Shown here one piece after another: positions 8,272 through 16,577 of a DNA stretch of 64,000 bases. Location of the stretch: contig NZ_BOOR01000038.1 in the NCBI RefSeq assembly GCF_016863335.1, forward strand, positions 62,001-126,000. Direction: 5' to 3'. Under the pieces are notes generated by a model. The model did not search any database. It saw nothing but the letters and a program-made list of their open reading frames with translations, and was not told the DNA's origin. Position 1 is the first letter of the stretch. Every line of letters begins with the position of its first letter. The translations under genes and the position numbers were made by a program. Origin of the DNA: Planotetraspora thailandica. GTDB lineage: Bacteria; Actinomycetota; Actinomycetes; Streptosporangiales; Streptosporangiaceae.

Positions 8272-9686
8272 GGAGTGCTCACCGGTTCCATGATCGTGAG
8301 GCGCTCCGCCGTACGGTCCGCGGTGGCGCGTCCCCATCTGCCCGTGGTGATTAGTGCGATGCACAGGACGAGCGTGCCGTACGCCGCGATGATCCACCAA
8401 CTCGTGTGGGCGGCCCCCATGAAGTCGCCGTTGCTCGCGGCCGACGCGACCACCGAGCCCGAGATCGCGACGCCGAGCGACTGGCCGACCTGGCGGCTGG
8501 TCGAGGCGACCGCGGCCGCCACGCCCGCCTGCGCGAGCGGCATGCCCGACACGGCGGTGTTGGTGATCGGCGGGTTGAGCATGCCGAATCCCAGCCCGAA
8601 CACCGTGTAGATCGCGAGCAGCGCGGGCAGGGGCGTGTCCAGGCCGACGCGCGTGAGCAGCACGCCGGCGACCGCCATGCAGACGCCGGCGACGAGGAGG
8701 GACGCCCGCGGCCCCCGGGTGCCCACGAGCCGGCCGGACAACGGCCCGAAGACCAGCGCCATCAGCGCGATCGGAAGCGTGCAGAGCCCGGCGTCGAGCG
8801 CGGTCAGGCCGCGATGGCTCTGGAGATAGAGCGTGTTGAGGAACAGGAACGACCCGAGCGCGGCGAATCCGCAGATCGCCATGGCCGCCGCCCCCGAGAA
8901 CGGTGCGCTTCTGAAGAACCGCACGTCGAGGAGGGGTTCCTCCCTGCGCGACTCGTAGACGACAAGGCCGGCGAGCGCGAGCAACGCCACGACGAAGCAC
9001 CCGAGGATCGTCGCGGACGTCCAGCCCTTCCCCGGGCCTTCGATGATCCCGTACGTCAGGGAGGCCAGCAGCGCGATGACGAGGACCTGCCCGACGGGGT
9101 CGATCCTGCGCGCGCGAGGAGCCTTGGACTCGGGCACGAACCTCCACGCCAGGATCACGGCGAGGATGCCGATCGGCACGTTGATCCAGAAGATGGCCCG
9201 CCAGCCGACGGTGTCGGTCAGCAGGCCGCCGATGACCGGGCCGAGCGCCATGCTGATGCCGACGACGCCGCCCCACACCCCGATGGCCTGGGCGCGCTCG
9301 CGGCGGTCGGTGAAGGTGTTCGTGATGATCGACATGGCCACCGGGTTGAGCATCGAGCCGCCGATCGCCTGCAGGGCGCGGAAGACCACCAGCCAGGTGA
9401 GGTTCGGCGCGAGGCTGCACAACAACGAGCCGACGGTGAAGAAGGCCAGACCTGCCTGGAAGGTCCGCCGGCGGCCGATTCGGTCCGCGGTGGAGCCGGA
9501 GAGCATGAGGAGACTGGCGAGGGTGAGCGTGTACGCGTCGATCGTCCACTGCAGGCCGGACACCGGCGCGTGCAGGTCGTGCCCGAGCGCGGGCAGGGCG
9601 ACGTTAACGATCGTGTTGTCGAGGGCGACGATGAGCAGGCTCATGGAGCAGATCAGCAGGACAAGGATCCGCCTGCGGCGGGACAT
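8268..9686 (-). CDS. MFS exporter, DHA2 (14-TMS, EmrB/QacA-like) family
   Basis: 472 residues of alternating hydrophobic segments consistent with 14 membrane spans. Motif A is present after TM2 (STADRIGRRRTF), with ALDNTIVNVALP in TM1, which is characteristic of the DHA2 drug:proton antiporters. The start is set at ATG 9686 (MSRRRRILVLL), with GAGGAG about 8 bases upstream. It forms a two-gene operon with the marR gene. The likely role is proton-driven efflux of a hydrophobic drug or metabolite. Confidence 0.88.
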   Translation of the reverse strand: MSRRRRILVLLICSMSLLIVALDNTIVNVALPALGHDLHAPVSGLQWTIDAYTLTLASLLMLSGSTADRIGRRRTFQAGLAFFTVGSLLCSLAPNLTWLVVFRALQAIGGSMLNPVAMSIITNTFTDRRERAQAIGVWGGVVGISMALGPVIGGLLTDTVGWRAIFWINVPIGILAVILAWRFVPESKAPRARRIDPVGQVLVIALLASLTYGIIEGPGKGWTSATILGCFVVALLALAGLVVYESRREEPLLDVRFFRSAPFSGAAAMAICGFAALGSFLFLNTLYLQSHRGLTALDAGLCTLPIALMALVFGPLSGRLVGTRGPRASLLVAGVCMAVAGVLLTRVGLDTPLPALLAIYTVFGLGFGMLNPPITNTAVSGMPLAQAGVAAAVASTSRQVGQSLGVAISGSVVASAASNGDFMGAAHTSWWIIAAYGTLVLCIALITTGRWGRATADRTAERLTIMEPVSTP

Positions 9687-9701
9687 ACGGAGACTCCTCA
9701 A

Positions 9702-9720
9702 TTAGTTGTACTAACACAAC
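9702..9720. promoter_or_regulatory. Candidate MarR operator
   Basis: Two interlocking inverted repeats: TTAGT-TGT-ACTAA (9702-9714) and GTTGT-ACTAAC-ACAAC (9705-9720). They lie 15-34 bases upstream of the exporter start in an otherwise GC-rich region. The position fits autoregulation of the exporter-marR operon. Confidence 0.6.
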
Positions 9721-9779
9721 CATATAGGCGCCGCGTGGCGCTCTTGCAGCGAGGGGAAACCGAATGAAAATCTGTCCGC

Positions 9780-10646
9780 ATGCGTGCGACGGCGAACGGC
9801 ATCGAGATCTGCTACGAGGTCTTCGGGAAACCCACGGGCCGGCCCCTTCTGCTGGTCATGGGCCTCGGCATGCAGATGATCGGCTGGGATGAGGGCTTCA
9901 TCGACCTTCTGGTGGACGCAGGTCACCAGGTCGCCAGATTCGACAACCGCGACTGCGGACTGTCCACCCACCTGGACGGCGCACCCGATCTCACGGCGGT
10001 GTACGGCGGCGACGCGTCGGCCGCGCCGTACCTGCTGGACGACATGGCCGACGACACGGCGGGCCTGCTCGACGCCATGGGCTGGACGAACGCCAACGTG
10101 GTCGGCGTGTCGATGGGCGGCATGATCGCGCAGGCGCTGGCGATCAGGCATCCCGGCCGCGTCCGCACGCTGACCTCGATCATGTCCACGACCGGCCCCC
10201 GTGTCGGGCGGCCGACCGAGGCGGCCCTGGCGATGCTGCTCACGCCGCCGTCATCCAGCCGGAACGCCGTGGTCGAGCGCGCGCTGGCCTCGTGGCAGGT
10301 GATCGGCTCGCCGGGATACCCGATGGACGCCGAACGTATAGCCCGGGTCGCCGGGATGGGCTACGACCGGTCCTACGACCCTCGGGGGACGACGCGTCAG
10401 CTCACCGCGATCCTGGCCTCGCCCGACCGGGCCGAGGGCCTGCGCGGGCTGGCGATCCCGGCCCTGGTGATCCACGGAGAGGACGACCCGCTGGTGACGC
10501 CGCCCGGCGGCGCCGCCACCGCCGACGCGATCCCGGGGGCCAAGCTCCTGACGTTTCCCGGCATGGGCCACGACATGCCCCGCGCGTTGTGGCCGGTGTT
10601 CGTCGAGGCCATCGCCGAGTTGACGGGCCGGGAAGCCGCCGGCTGA
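9780..10646 (+). CDS. Alpha/beta hydrolase
   Basis: 288 residues with a complete catalytic set: oxyanion region LLLVMGLGMQMIGW, nucleophile elbow GVSMGGM (Ser about residue 109), acid in HGEDDPLV and His in FPGMGHDMP. It resembles the aclacinomycin-methylesterase/haloperoxidase-like subgroup of hydrolases common in actinomycetes; the substrate cannot be given. ATG 9780 lacks a clear Shine-Dalgarno. It is divergent from the MFS-marR operon across 93 bp and may share regulation with it. Confidence 0.8.
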   Translation: MRATANGIEICYEVFGKPTGRPLLLVMGLGMQMIGWDEGFIDLLVDAGHQVARFDNRDCGLSTHLDGAPDLTAVYGGDASAAPYLLDDMADDTAGLLDAMGWTNANVVGVSMGGMIAQALAIRHPGRVRTLTSIMSTTGPRVGRPTEAALAMLLTPPSSSRNAVVERALASWQVIGSPGYPMDAERIARVAGMGYDRSYDPRGTTRQLTAILASPDRAEGLRGLAIPALVIHGEDDPLVTPPGGAATADAIPGAKLLTFPGMGHDMPRALWPVFVEAIAELTGREAAG

Positions 10647-10669
10647 CGGCCTCCCTGGCCCGGTGGTCC

Positions 10670-11041
10670 TCAAACTTCGAGCTTGTCCTCGATCACGCGC
10701 AGGTGGTGCCGGGCCATCGCGAGGTTGGCCCGGTTGCGGTCCAGGGCGAGGTAGAGGAACAGGCCCTTGCCGCTCCGGCCCGCGAGCGGCCGGATGATGT
10801 GGTACTGGGAACTCAGCGTGATGAGGATGTCCTCGATGCTGTCCTGGAGCTGGAGGGCGTCCATGGCCCGCAGCTTGGCCTTGACGACCTCGGTGTTGGC
10901 CGCCGCGGCGATCTGGAGGTCGAGCTCCTTGGAGCCGCCGAGGGTGCCCAGCGCCATGCCGCTCCCGTAGTCGACGACCGCCGCCCCGATCGCGCCGTCG
11001 ATGGCCAGCATCTCCTTGAGGGAAATGTCCATATTAGGCAT
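10670..11041 (-). CDS. Roadblock/LC7-like protein (third of the operon)
   Basis: 123 residues: MLAIDGAIGAAVVDYGSGMALG, then a central helix, then HIIRPLAGRSGKGLFLYLALDR. This matches the roadblock/LC7 alpha-beta fold that in bacteria partners small MglA-like Ras GTPases. The start is ATG 11041, with AGGAG 8 bases upstream. It is last gene of a same-strand group of four. No GTPase or histidine-kinase partner is encoded here, unlike the Streptomyces conservons. Confidence 0.7.
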   Translation of the reverse strand: MPNMDISLKEMLAIDGAIGAAVVDYGSGMALGTLGGSKELDLQIAAAANTEVVKAKLRAMDALQLQDSIEDILITLSSQYHIIRPLAGRSGKGLFLYLALDRNRANLAMARHHLRVIEDKLEV

Positions 11042-11071
11042 GCGTTCTTCTCCTGTTCCGATGTTCGGTGA

Positions 11072-11440
11072 TTAACCTCGTTCGACGATGGCGGCGAGTT
11101 TCTCCGCCGTTTTGCGGCCCTCTCTCCGGAGCAGGCCGAGATTGGCGCCCGGGCCCGCGAGAACGGTGAGGACGAGTTTTGGCCCCGCGGCATAGCACGC
11201 GGCATATCCCTCCGTCCCGGAGACCAGGGTCTCTTCGAGCCGGCCGACTTTGGCGAGATCGGTCATCCGGCGGCTGAGCGACAGCAGCGCCGACGTGAGC
11301 GCGGCCGTCTGCTCGGTGTCGGCCGGCATGTCCGTCGTCACGAGCATGCCGTCCACCGTGCAGGTGAGCGCACCGGTGATCTCCGGCGTACGGCTCCGGA
11401 GCAGGACGATCTCCTCGTGTATGTCGCGGCGCAGATCCAT
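11072..11440 (-). CDS. Roadblock/LC7-domain protein (second of the operon)
   Basis: 122 residues with a clear roadblock pattern: TPEITGALTCTVDGMLVTTD, ALTSALLSLSRRM, ETLVSGTEGYAACYAAGPKLVLTV. The preferred start is ATG 11440 with an AAAGGGGG site; an in-frame GTG at 11485 would overlap the upstream stop by one base and allow coupling. Roadblock proteins modulate small GTPases or form dimeric scaffolds. Here they lie between a DUF4388-like gene and another roadblock-like gene. Confidence 0.78.
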   Translation of the reverse strand: MDLRRDIHEEIVLLRSRTPEITGALTCTVDGMLVTTDMPADTEQTAALTSALLSLSRRMTDLAKVGRLEETLVSGTEGYAACYAAGPKLVLTVLAGPGANLGLLRREGRKTAEKLAAIVERG

Positions 11441-11484
11441 CGGGACCCCCTTTCCGGCCCGCTTGAGCCACGAGCGCGTGATCA

Positions 11485-12288
11485 CTACAGCGCCTCCAGG
11501 GCGTCACGCAGCCTGATGAGCAGGTTCACATCGGTCGGGTCCGCCTGCGGTGGGCGCGGCCGGGCCGGCGTGTCCCGGGCGGGCCCGGCCGCCTTCCGTT
11601 TCGGCAGGGCCGGCGCGTCCACCTCGGCCTGTACGGCCAGCAGTCCCGCCGCGGCGAGTTCCCGTACGGCGAGCAGCGTCGCGTACGCCGGACGCCCCAG
11701 ACGGCGGGCCAGGTCGACGGGGGTCGCCGTGGAGTCCGCGGCGACCAGCAGCTCCCACTGATGTGCGGTGAGGAGGACATGTCCGCCGCCGAGCCGCTCC
11801 ACCGGGACGACCGGCCGGTCGTCGAGCTCGGCCGACGGCCAGGTGCGCTCCAACTGTTCCGTCCTCCGCTCGCATTCGCGGAACAGGCCGGGGATGTCGA
11901 AGAACCAGTGCGCGCCGAGCCAGTGGGTGTCTCCGTCCTTGAACCTGCATCGAGGCGCTCCCGAACGCAGCAGGAAGAACGACGCGTCCAGCGTCGCCCC
12001 CAGGGCGCTGAACTCGAGCTCGCCCCGGCTGAGCACGCCCTTGTTGACGAGGAGGTCACCGCCGTCGGCCTCGGGACCGGAGGCCTGCCGTACGCCGCGC
12101 ACCCCGGTGGCGGTGATCCGGCCGGAGGCGGTGAGCAGTTCTTCGATTCCGGGCGTGGTCGCGCTCTCGGCGTACGACACGCGCCCGCGGGTGAGGTAGA
12201 CCGTTCCCTCCTTGCCCACGCGCACGGAGCCGGTGGCGTTGTCGCGGGCGAGTCCGGTCAGGACGGCGTCCAGAGTGGGAGGGGCCAT
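11485..12288 (-). CDS. DUF4388-like protein with C-terminal helical domain
   Basis: 267 residues. The N-terminal part (TLDAVLTGLARDNATGSVRV, GTVYLTRGRVSYAES, PGIEELL) fits the PATAN/DUF4388 fold, which occurs in GTPase- and response-regulator-linked proteins. The central part FKDGDTHWLGAHWFFDIPGLF and the helical region LTAHQWELLVAADSTATPVDLARRL may form a winged helix. The C-terminal 40 residues are Pro/Ala/Arg-rich. Its ATG is 3 bases from the stop of the upstream roadblock gene, so it is clearly in one operon. The function is unknown. Confidence 0.65.
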   Translation of the reverse strand: MAPPTLDAVLTGLARDNATGSVRVGKEGTVYLTRGRVSYAESATTPGIEELLTASGRITATGVRGVRQASGPEADGGDLLVNKGVLSRGELEFSALGATLDASFFLLRSGAPRCRFKDGDTHWLGAHWFFDIPGLFRECERRTEQLERTWPSAELDDRPVVPVERLGGGHVLLTAHQWELLVAADSTATPVDLARRLGRPAYATLLAVRELAAAGLLAVQAEVDAPALPKRKAAGPARDTPARPRPPQADPTDVNLLIRLRDALEAL

Positions 12289-12291
12289 GGG

Positions 12292-12699
12292 TCACTGTGC
12301 CGTCGACTGTGCTGTCGACTGGGCCGTCAGCTGGTCCGTCAGCTGGTCCGTGATGGTGCACAGCCGCCGCCGCGCTAGGGCGAGGTTCGAGCGCTCGAGA
12401 TCCATGCGCAGGCAGATCAGCAGAGTGCCCTGCACGGCCATCTCGATCGGCCTGATGAGGTGGTAGCTCGTCTCCGTGGTAATGATCATGTCGTCTATTC
12501 GCACGGTTCCTTCCGGGGAGGCCATCGCGACCCCCTCCAGAGCCGCACGGAAGGTCTCGGTGAGGCCGGCCGCCGACCTGACGGGGTCGGGCACCCCCTT
12601 GCCGAGAATCGCCATGCCACTGATGGGTTCCACCAGGATCGCGTCGAGCGCGCCCGGAATCGACATGACCTCCGAGAGGCAGCCTTCGATCCCGATCAC
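12292..12699 (-). CDS. Roadblock-like protein with repeated C-terminal tail (first of the operon)
   Basis: 135 residues. The core (VMSIPGALDAILVEPISGMAIL, SYHLIRPIEMAVQGTLLICLRMDL) parallels the 123-residue protein encoded at 10670-11041, so the two are probably paralogues. The tail reads TDQLTDQLTAQSTAQSTAQ and is encoded by four imperfect 12-base repeats (GTC-GAC/AGC-TG type), a likely slippage tract. GTG 12699 has GGAG 7 bases upstream. As promoter-proximal gene it probably sets operon expression. Confidence 0.65.
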   Translation of the reverse strand: MIGIEGCLSEVMSIPGALDAILVEPISGMAILGKGVPDPVRSAAGLTETFRAALEGVAMASPEGTVRIDDMIITTETSYHLIRPIEMAVQGTLLICLRMDLERSNLALARRRLCTITDQLTDQLTAQSTAQSTAQ

Positions 12700-13014
12700 G
12701 TCAACTCCTCGCCGTTCAGCCGATGTAGCGCGGCCAACATTAGAGAAGCCGGTGGCGTCATTCCGGCGTCGCGGAGAGTCGAAAAGACATCAGATGGACG
12801 ATTCATCCACTCTGAATAAGTTCTGTCCCTCTCGGTGGAACGTGCCTATTTTTCGTGAGATCTGTTCGGATTGCTGACAATTTGTAGGGCATGCCGGAAA
12901 AGTTCAGGATTCCGAGGTGGATCAATGCAAGCCCTCCCGTACGGGAGCCGGTCCGGGCCTCTCACGGGGGCCGTGCCGTACGGGGGCCGGGCGGAAGCCG
13001 TACAGAATGGAGGC
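12700..13014. other. Intergenic region between divergent roadblock operon and DUF523 gene
   Basis: 315 bases without a supported gene. The middle (about 12770-12900) is markedly AT-richer than its surroundings and should hold the divergent promoters. Near its right end CCGTACGGGAGCCGG is repeated imperfectly (about 12937 and 12975). ATG 12925 with a GAGGTGG site would extend the DUF523 protein by 30 unmatched residues, which is an alternative start. Confidence 0.5.
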
Positions 13015-13560
13015 GTGGAGCGGATTCTGGTCAGCGCGTGCCTGCTCGGCAGACGGGTGCGGTACGACGGGGGCGCCAAGACCAGCGACGACGAGACGCT
13101 CGCCGCCTGGAGGGCGGAGGGGCGGCTCGTGCCGCTCTGCCCCGAGGTCGAGGGCGGACTGCCCGTCCCGCGCCCGCCCGCGGAGATCGAGGGAGGCGTC
13201 GGCGGGGCCGCCGTGCTCGCGGGCGCGGCGAGGATCCTGACACCGGACGGCGACGACGTGACCAACGCGTTCCTGTCCGGCGCACAGCAGGCGCTGGCCG
13301 TCGCGAAGTCCTTCGGCGTGCGGATGGCGATCCTCAAGGAGGGCAGCCCGTCGTGCGGGCCGTTGCGGATCTACGACGGCACCTTCCGCGGCCATGTGAC
13401 CCCCGGTCAGGGGGTCACGGCGGCGCTCCTGGAGGCCAACGGCATCCGCGTCTTCGGCGAGGACCGCATCCCGGAGGCCGCCGCCCACCTGGCCGGCCTC
13501 ATGGAGACGCTCAGGGAGACAGCGGGTCCGGGGCCGGATCCAGATCGTGAGAGTCGATGA
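13015..13560 (+). CDS. DUF523 family protein (TudS-like)
   Basis: 181 residues from GTG 13015. It starts directly with the family opening ILVSACLLGRRVRYDG, followed by VPLCPEVEGGLPVPRPP and LKEGSPSCG; the three conserved Cys (SAC, LCP, SCG) are present. DUF523 proteins of this type were shown to be [4Fe-4S] 2-thiouracil desulfidases (TudS), so an iron-sulphur desulfidase role is plausible but not proven. The GGAGG is too close to the GTG for normal use and TACAGA lies about 10 bases upstream, so translation may be leaderless. The last 50 bases overlap the convergent DUF4032 gene. Confidence 0.75.
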   Translation: MERILVSACLLGRRVRYDGGAKTSDDETLAAWRAEGRLVPLCPEVEGGLPVPRPPAEIEGGVGGAAVLAGAARILTPDGDDVTNAFLSGAQQALAVAKSFGVRMAILKEGSPSCGPLRIYDGTFRGHVTPGQGVTAALLEANGIRVFGEDRIPEAAAHLAGLMETLRETAGPGPDPDRESR

Positions 13561-14782
13561 GGGCCTTCTCGTCCGGTTTGTAGACCAGGACGTTGTCGAC
13601 GTAGGACTTCACCGCCGCCTCCAGGCCGACGTCCTTGCCGGCCGCCTCCGACATGAACCAGCGGTGGTCGAGCACCTCGTGGAACAGCTGCGCGGGCTCC
13701 AGCTTGCGCCGCAGGTCGGCCGGGATGGCGTTGACCACCGGCTGAAAGACCTCCGCCAGCCAGCGGTGGGCCACGATGGCCTCGTCCTCGTGGCGCAGGC
13801 CGTTGGACACCCGGAACGAGTCGAGGTCGTTGAGGAGCCGCCTGGCCTGGTTCTCCTCGACGTCGAGGCCGGTCAGCCTGAGCAGGCGCCGCTGGTGGTG
13901 GCCGGCGTCGACGACCTTGGGCCGTACGAGCAGCCGCGACGTGCCGGCCTTGCGGCGGATCATCATCTCCGCGACGTCGAACCCGAGCGAGTTGAGCCGG
14001 CGCACCCGCTGGTCCACCCGGTGCCAGTCGACCTCTTCGATGATCTCGTCCTGCGTCAGCTCGTCCCACAGCCGGTTGTAGCGCTCGACGAGCTGCTCGG
14101 AGAAGGCGAGCGGGTCGATCGTCGGGTGAAGCAGCCCGCCGGCCTCCAGATCGAGCATCTCGCCATAGATGTTCATGTGCGCGACCTCGATGTCGTAGGA
14201 CCGCTGTCCCTCGGTGAGCGCGGGGTGGATCTCGCCGGTCTCCGCGTCGACCAGGTAAGCGGCGAAGGCGCCCGCGTCCCTGCGGAAGAGGGCGTTCGAC
14301 AACGAGCAGTCGCCCCAATAGAACCCGTTCAGGTGGAGCCGTACGAGCAGGACGGCCAGCGCGTCCAGCAGGCGGGTCAGCGTGTCGGGCCGCACCGAGC
14401 CGGACAGCACGGCGCGGTAGGGCAGCGAGAACTGCAGGTGCCGGGTGATCAGCGCGGAGTCGAGCTCCGAGCCGTCCGCGGTGGTCCTGCCGGTCACGAC
14501 CGCGACCGGTTCGACCGCGGGGGCGTCGAGCCGGGCCAGATCCCACAGGAGTTTGTACTCCCGCTTGGCGTACCTCGCGCTGATCTCCTTGATGGCGTAG
14601 ACGCGGCCGGAGAGGCGGACGAAGCGCACGACGTGCCGGGAGATGCCCCGGGGCAGCGTCACCAGATGCTGGGCGGGCCAGTCTTCGAGGGGGATGTCCC
14701 AGGGCAGCCGGATCAGCTCGGGGTCACCGGGCGCGCCGGTCATCTGCAGGGGCACGACTGCTCCTAGTTTCGGGGTTTTCAT
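13511..14782 (-). CDS. DUF4032 family protein with kinase-like N-terminal region
   Basis: 423 residues. A lipopolysaccharide-kinase-like fold is visible: VVRFVRLSGRVYAIKEI (Lys), LLVRLHLNGFYWGDCSLSN (catalytic-loop equivalent, H-x-x-G-x-x-x-G-D-x-x-x-x-N) and LVDAETGEI (Mg2+-binding position). This is followed by the DUF4032 C-terminal region (QLFHEVLDHRWFMSEAAGKD). The substrate is unknown. An in-frame GTG at 14794 would add MTLV. No Shine-Dalgarno precedes either start. The divergent DUF885 gene begins only 29 bp away, so at least one of the two transcripts is probably leaderless. Confidence 0.8.
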   Translation of the reverse strand: MKTPKLGAVVPLQMTGAPGDPELIRLPWDIPLEDWPAQHLVTLPRGISRHVVRFVRLSGRVYAIKEISARYAKREYKLLWDLARLDAPAVEPVAVVTGRTTADGSELDSALITRHLQFSLPYRAVLSGSVRPDTLTRLLDALAVLLVRLHLNGFYWGDCSLSNALFRRDAGAFAAYLVDAETGEIHPALTEGQRSYDIEVAHMNIYGEMLDLEAGGLLHPTIDPLAFSEQLVERYNRLWDELTQDEIIEEVDWHRVDQRVRRLNSLGFDVAEMMIRRKAGTSRLLVRPKVVDAGHHQRRLLRLTGLDVEENQARRLLNDLDSFRVSNGLRHEDEAIVAHRWLAEVFQPVVNAIPADLRRKLEPAQLFHEVLDHRWFMSEAAGKDVGLEAAVKSYVDNVLVYKPDEKALIDSHDLDPAPDPLSP

Positions 14783-14811
14783 CACAAGTGTCACGGATAG
14801 AGTCGAGCGTT

Positions 14812-16398
14812 ATGACACTGCACGACGAATTCCTCGACTGGTACCTGGACGCCTATCCGGTCAGGGCGGCGCTGCTCGGAGCCGACGGTCATGACCGTAC
14901 GTTGGGCGACTTCAGCGCGGCCGGCTTCTCCGCCAGGGAGCGGGCCGAGGAACAGTGGCTGCGGCGGCTCACCTCGGAATCGCCCGGCTCCTTCGACTCG
15001 CTCGACGACGAGATCGACCGGGGCCTCGTCGTCTCGCACCTGCGCGGCTCCGTCGCCTCCGCCCGCCGGCCGGAGTGGCGGCGCGATCCCGCCCCGTACC
15101 TCGGTGCGATCTTCGGGTCGTTGTTCACGCCGTTCCAGCAGCGGCTCAAGCCGGAGGCGGAGCTGGTCGAGGCCGCCGTCGCGCGCCTGGCCGAGGTGCC
15201 CGCCGTGCTGGCCGCCTGCCGGGACAACCTCGACCCCGATCTCGCCTCCGACCTGCTCGTCAAGCGCGGACTGGATCAGGCCCGTACGGCACGGCACTTC
15301 CTGACCGTCACCCTGCCGGCCGAGGTGCGCGACGAAGACCTGCGGGCCCGGCTGGCGGCGGCGGCCGAACCCGCCGCGGACGCGTTCGACAAGCTCGTCG
15401 CCTTCCTCGACGACTTTGAGGCGCACGGAAGCTGGCGGATGGGGGAGGAGCTCTATTCGACGCTCCTGCGCGAGCGGGAGATGCTCGGGTACGGCGCCTC
15501 CGAGTTGCACGACAAGGGTCTGGCGGCGTGGGACGAGCTCGACGCGCGCATGCGCGAGGTCGCCCAGCGGCTCGGCTCCGCCGACTGGCGTGCGGTGATG
15601 GAGTCGCTTCAGGACGACCACCCGCCGACGCTGGAGGCCATGCGCGCCGAGTACGAGGCCGAGACGCTGCGCGCCCGCGACTTCGCCCGCGACCGCGACC
15701 TGGTCACCTTCCCCGACGGTGAGAACTGCCAGGTGCTGCCGTCGCCCGAGTTCCAGCGGCCGCTGATCGCCGTGGCGAGCTACCTCGCGCCGCCCCCGCT
15801 CACGACCTCGACGGCCGGCGTCTTCTTCGTGCCCTACACCCCGGACGGCTTCACCGAGGAGCAGGTACGGCAACGCCTGCGCACCAACTCCCGGGCCCAG
15901 ATGCCGTCGATCGCGGTGCACGAGGCATACCCGGGGCACCACTGGCACCTGTCGTACCTCACGGGCACGCCCAGGAGGGCGCGGAAGATCTTCCGTACGC
16001 CGTACTTCGTCGAGGGCTGGGCGCTCTACGTCGAGAAGGTCATGCACGAGCAGGGCTATTTCGACACGCCCCAGACGGAGCTGGCCCACCTGGACTGCCG
16101 CATCTTCCGCGCCGCCCGCATGGTGGTGGACACCGCCCTGCACTGCGGCGACATGTCGATCGCCGAGGCCGAGGAGTTCATGGCCACCAAGGCGTCGCTG
16201 TCGCCGGGCACGGCCAAGGGCGAGGTCGGGCGATACTGCGCCTGGCCGACGCAGGCGCCGTCCTATCTGACGGGCGCGATCGAGATCGAGCGCATCCGAG
16301 CTGATTACACCGGAGATCTCAGGACATTTCATGATTCGATCGCGGGGTCCGGAGGGCTTCCGCTGGGGCTGGCCAGGAAGGCGGTCATCCCGGCCTAG
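14812..16398 (+). CDS. DUF885 family putative zinc peptidase
   Basis: 528 residues of the DUF885 family, which is predicted to be metallopeptidase-like. The motif SIAVHEAYPGHHWHLSYL (about residue 365) provides HExxxGHH-type ligands, and FVEGWALYVEKVMHEQG supplies the second conserved Glu region. No signal peptide is present, so it is cytoplasmic. TAGAGT ends 9 bases before ATG 14812 and looks like a -10 element, which implies a leaderless mRNA. The gene ends 8 bp before repeat array B. Confidence 0.8.
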   Translation: MTLHDEFLDWYLDAYPVRAALLGADGHDRTLGDFSAAGFSARERAEEQWLRRLTSESPGSFDSLDDEIDRGLVVSHLRGSVASARRPEWRRDPAPYLGAIFGSLFTPFQQRLKPEAELVEAAVARLAEVPAVLAACRDNLDPDLASDLLVKRGLDQARTARHFLTVTLPAEVRDEDLRARLAAAAEPAADAFDKLVAFLDDFEAHGSWRMGEELYSTLLREREMLGYGASELHDKGLAAWDELDARMREVAQRLGSADWRAVMESLQDDHPPTLEAMRAEYEAETLRARDFARDRDLVTFPDGENCQVLPSPEFQRPLIAVASYLAPPPLTTSTAGVFFVPYTPDGFTEEQVRQRLRTNSRAQMPSIAVHEAYPGHHWHLSYLTGTPRRARKIFRTPYFVEGWALYVEKVMHEQGYFDTPQTELAHLDCRIFRAARMVVDTALHCGDMSIAEAEEFMATKASLSPGTAKGEVGRYCAWPTQAPSYLTGAIEIERIRADYTGDLRTFHDSIAGSGGLPLGLARKAVIPA

Positions 16399-16406
16399 CC
16401 GTACAT

Positions 16407-16577
16407 TGCATGATCACGCTTGCCGTCCGCGCAGGTGGGAGGGCGTAGTGGCGAACTTCTGCATGATCACGAACACGGTCGGCGCAGGTGGGACGGGGTG
16501 TGCGCGAAGATCTGCATGATCACGCACAAGGGGTGTGCAGGTCGGGGTGCCTGCGCGTGAAGTTCTGCATGATCACG
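16407..16577. repeat. Phased 53-bp repeat array B
   Basis: TGATCA cores at 16411, 16464, 16517 and 16570, each exactly 53 bp apart, give three complete units. Each unit reads TGATCACG, 13 variable bases, CAGGT, 15 variable bases, then CGAACTTCTGCA, CGAAGATCTGCA or TGAAGTTCTGCA. The first core is preceded by ATTGCA and lacks the CGAACTTC block, so it marks the array head. The array begins 8 bp after the DUF885 stop, and the last core contains the stop codon of the convergent aldolase gene. Confidence 0.88.

Noticed and set aside
10670-12699. A Streptomyces-type conservon (cvnABCD)
   Set aside because: No sensor kinase, DUF742 or GTPase gene is present; only roadblock and DUF4388-like proteins are encoded.
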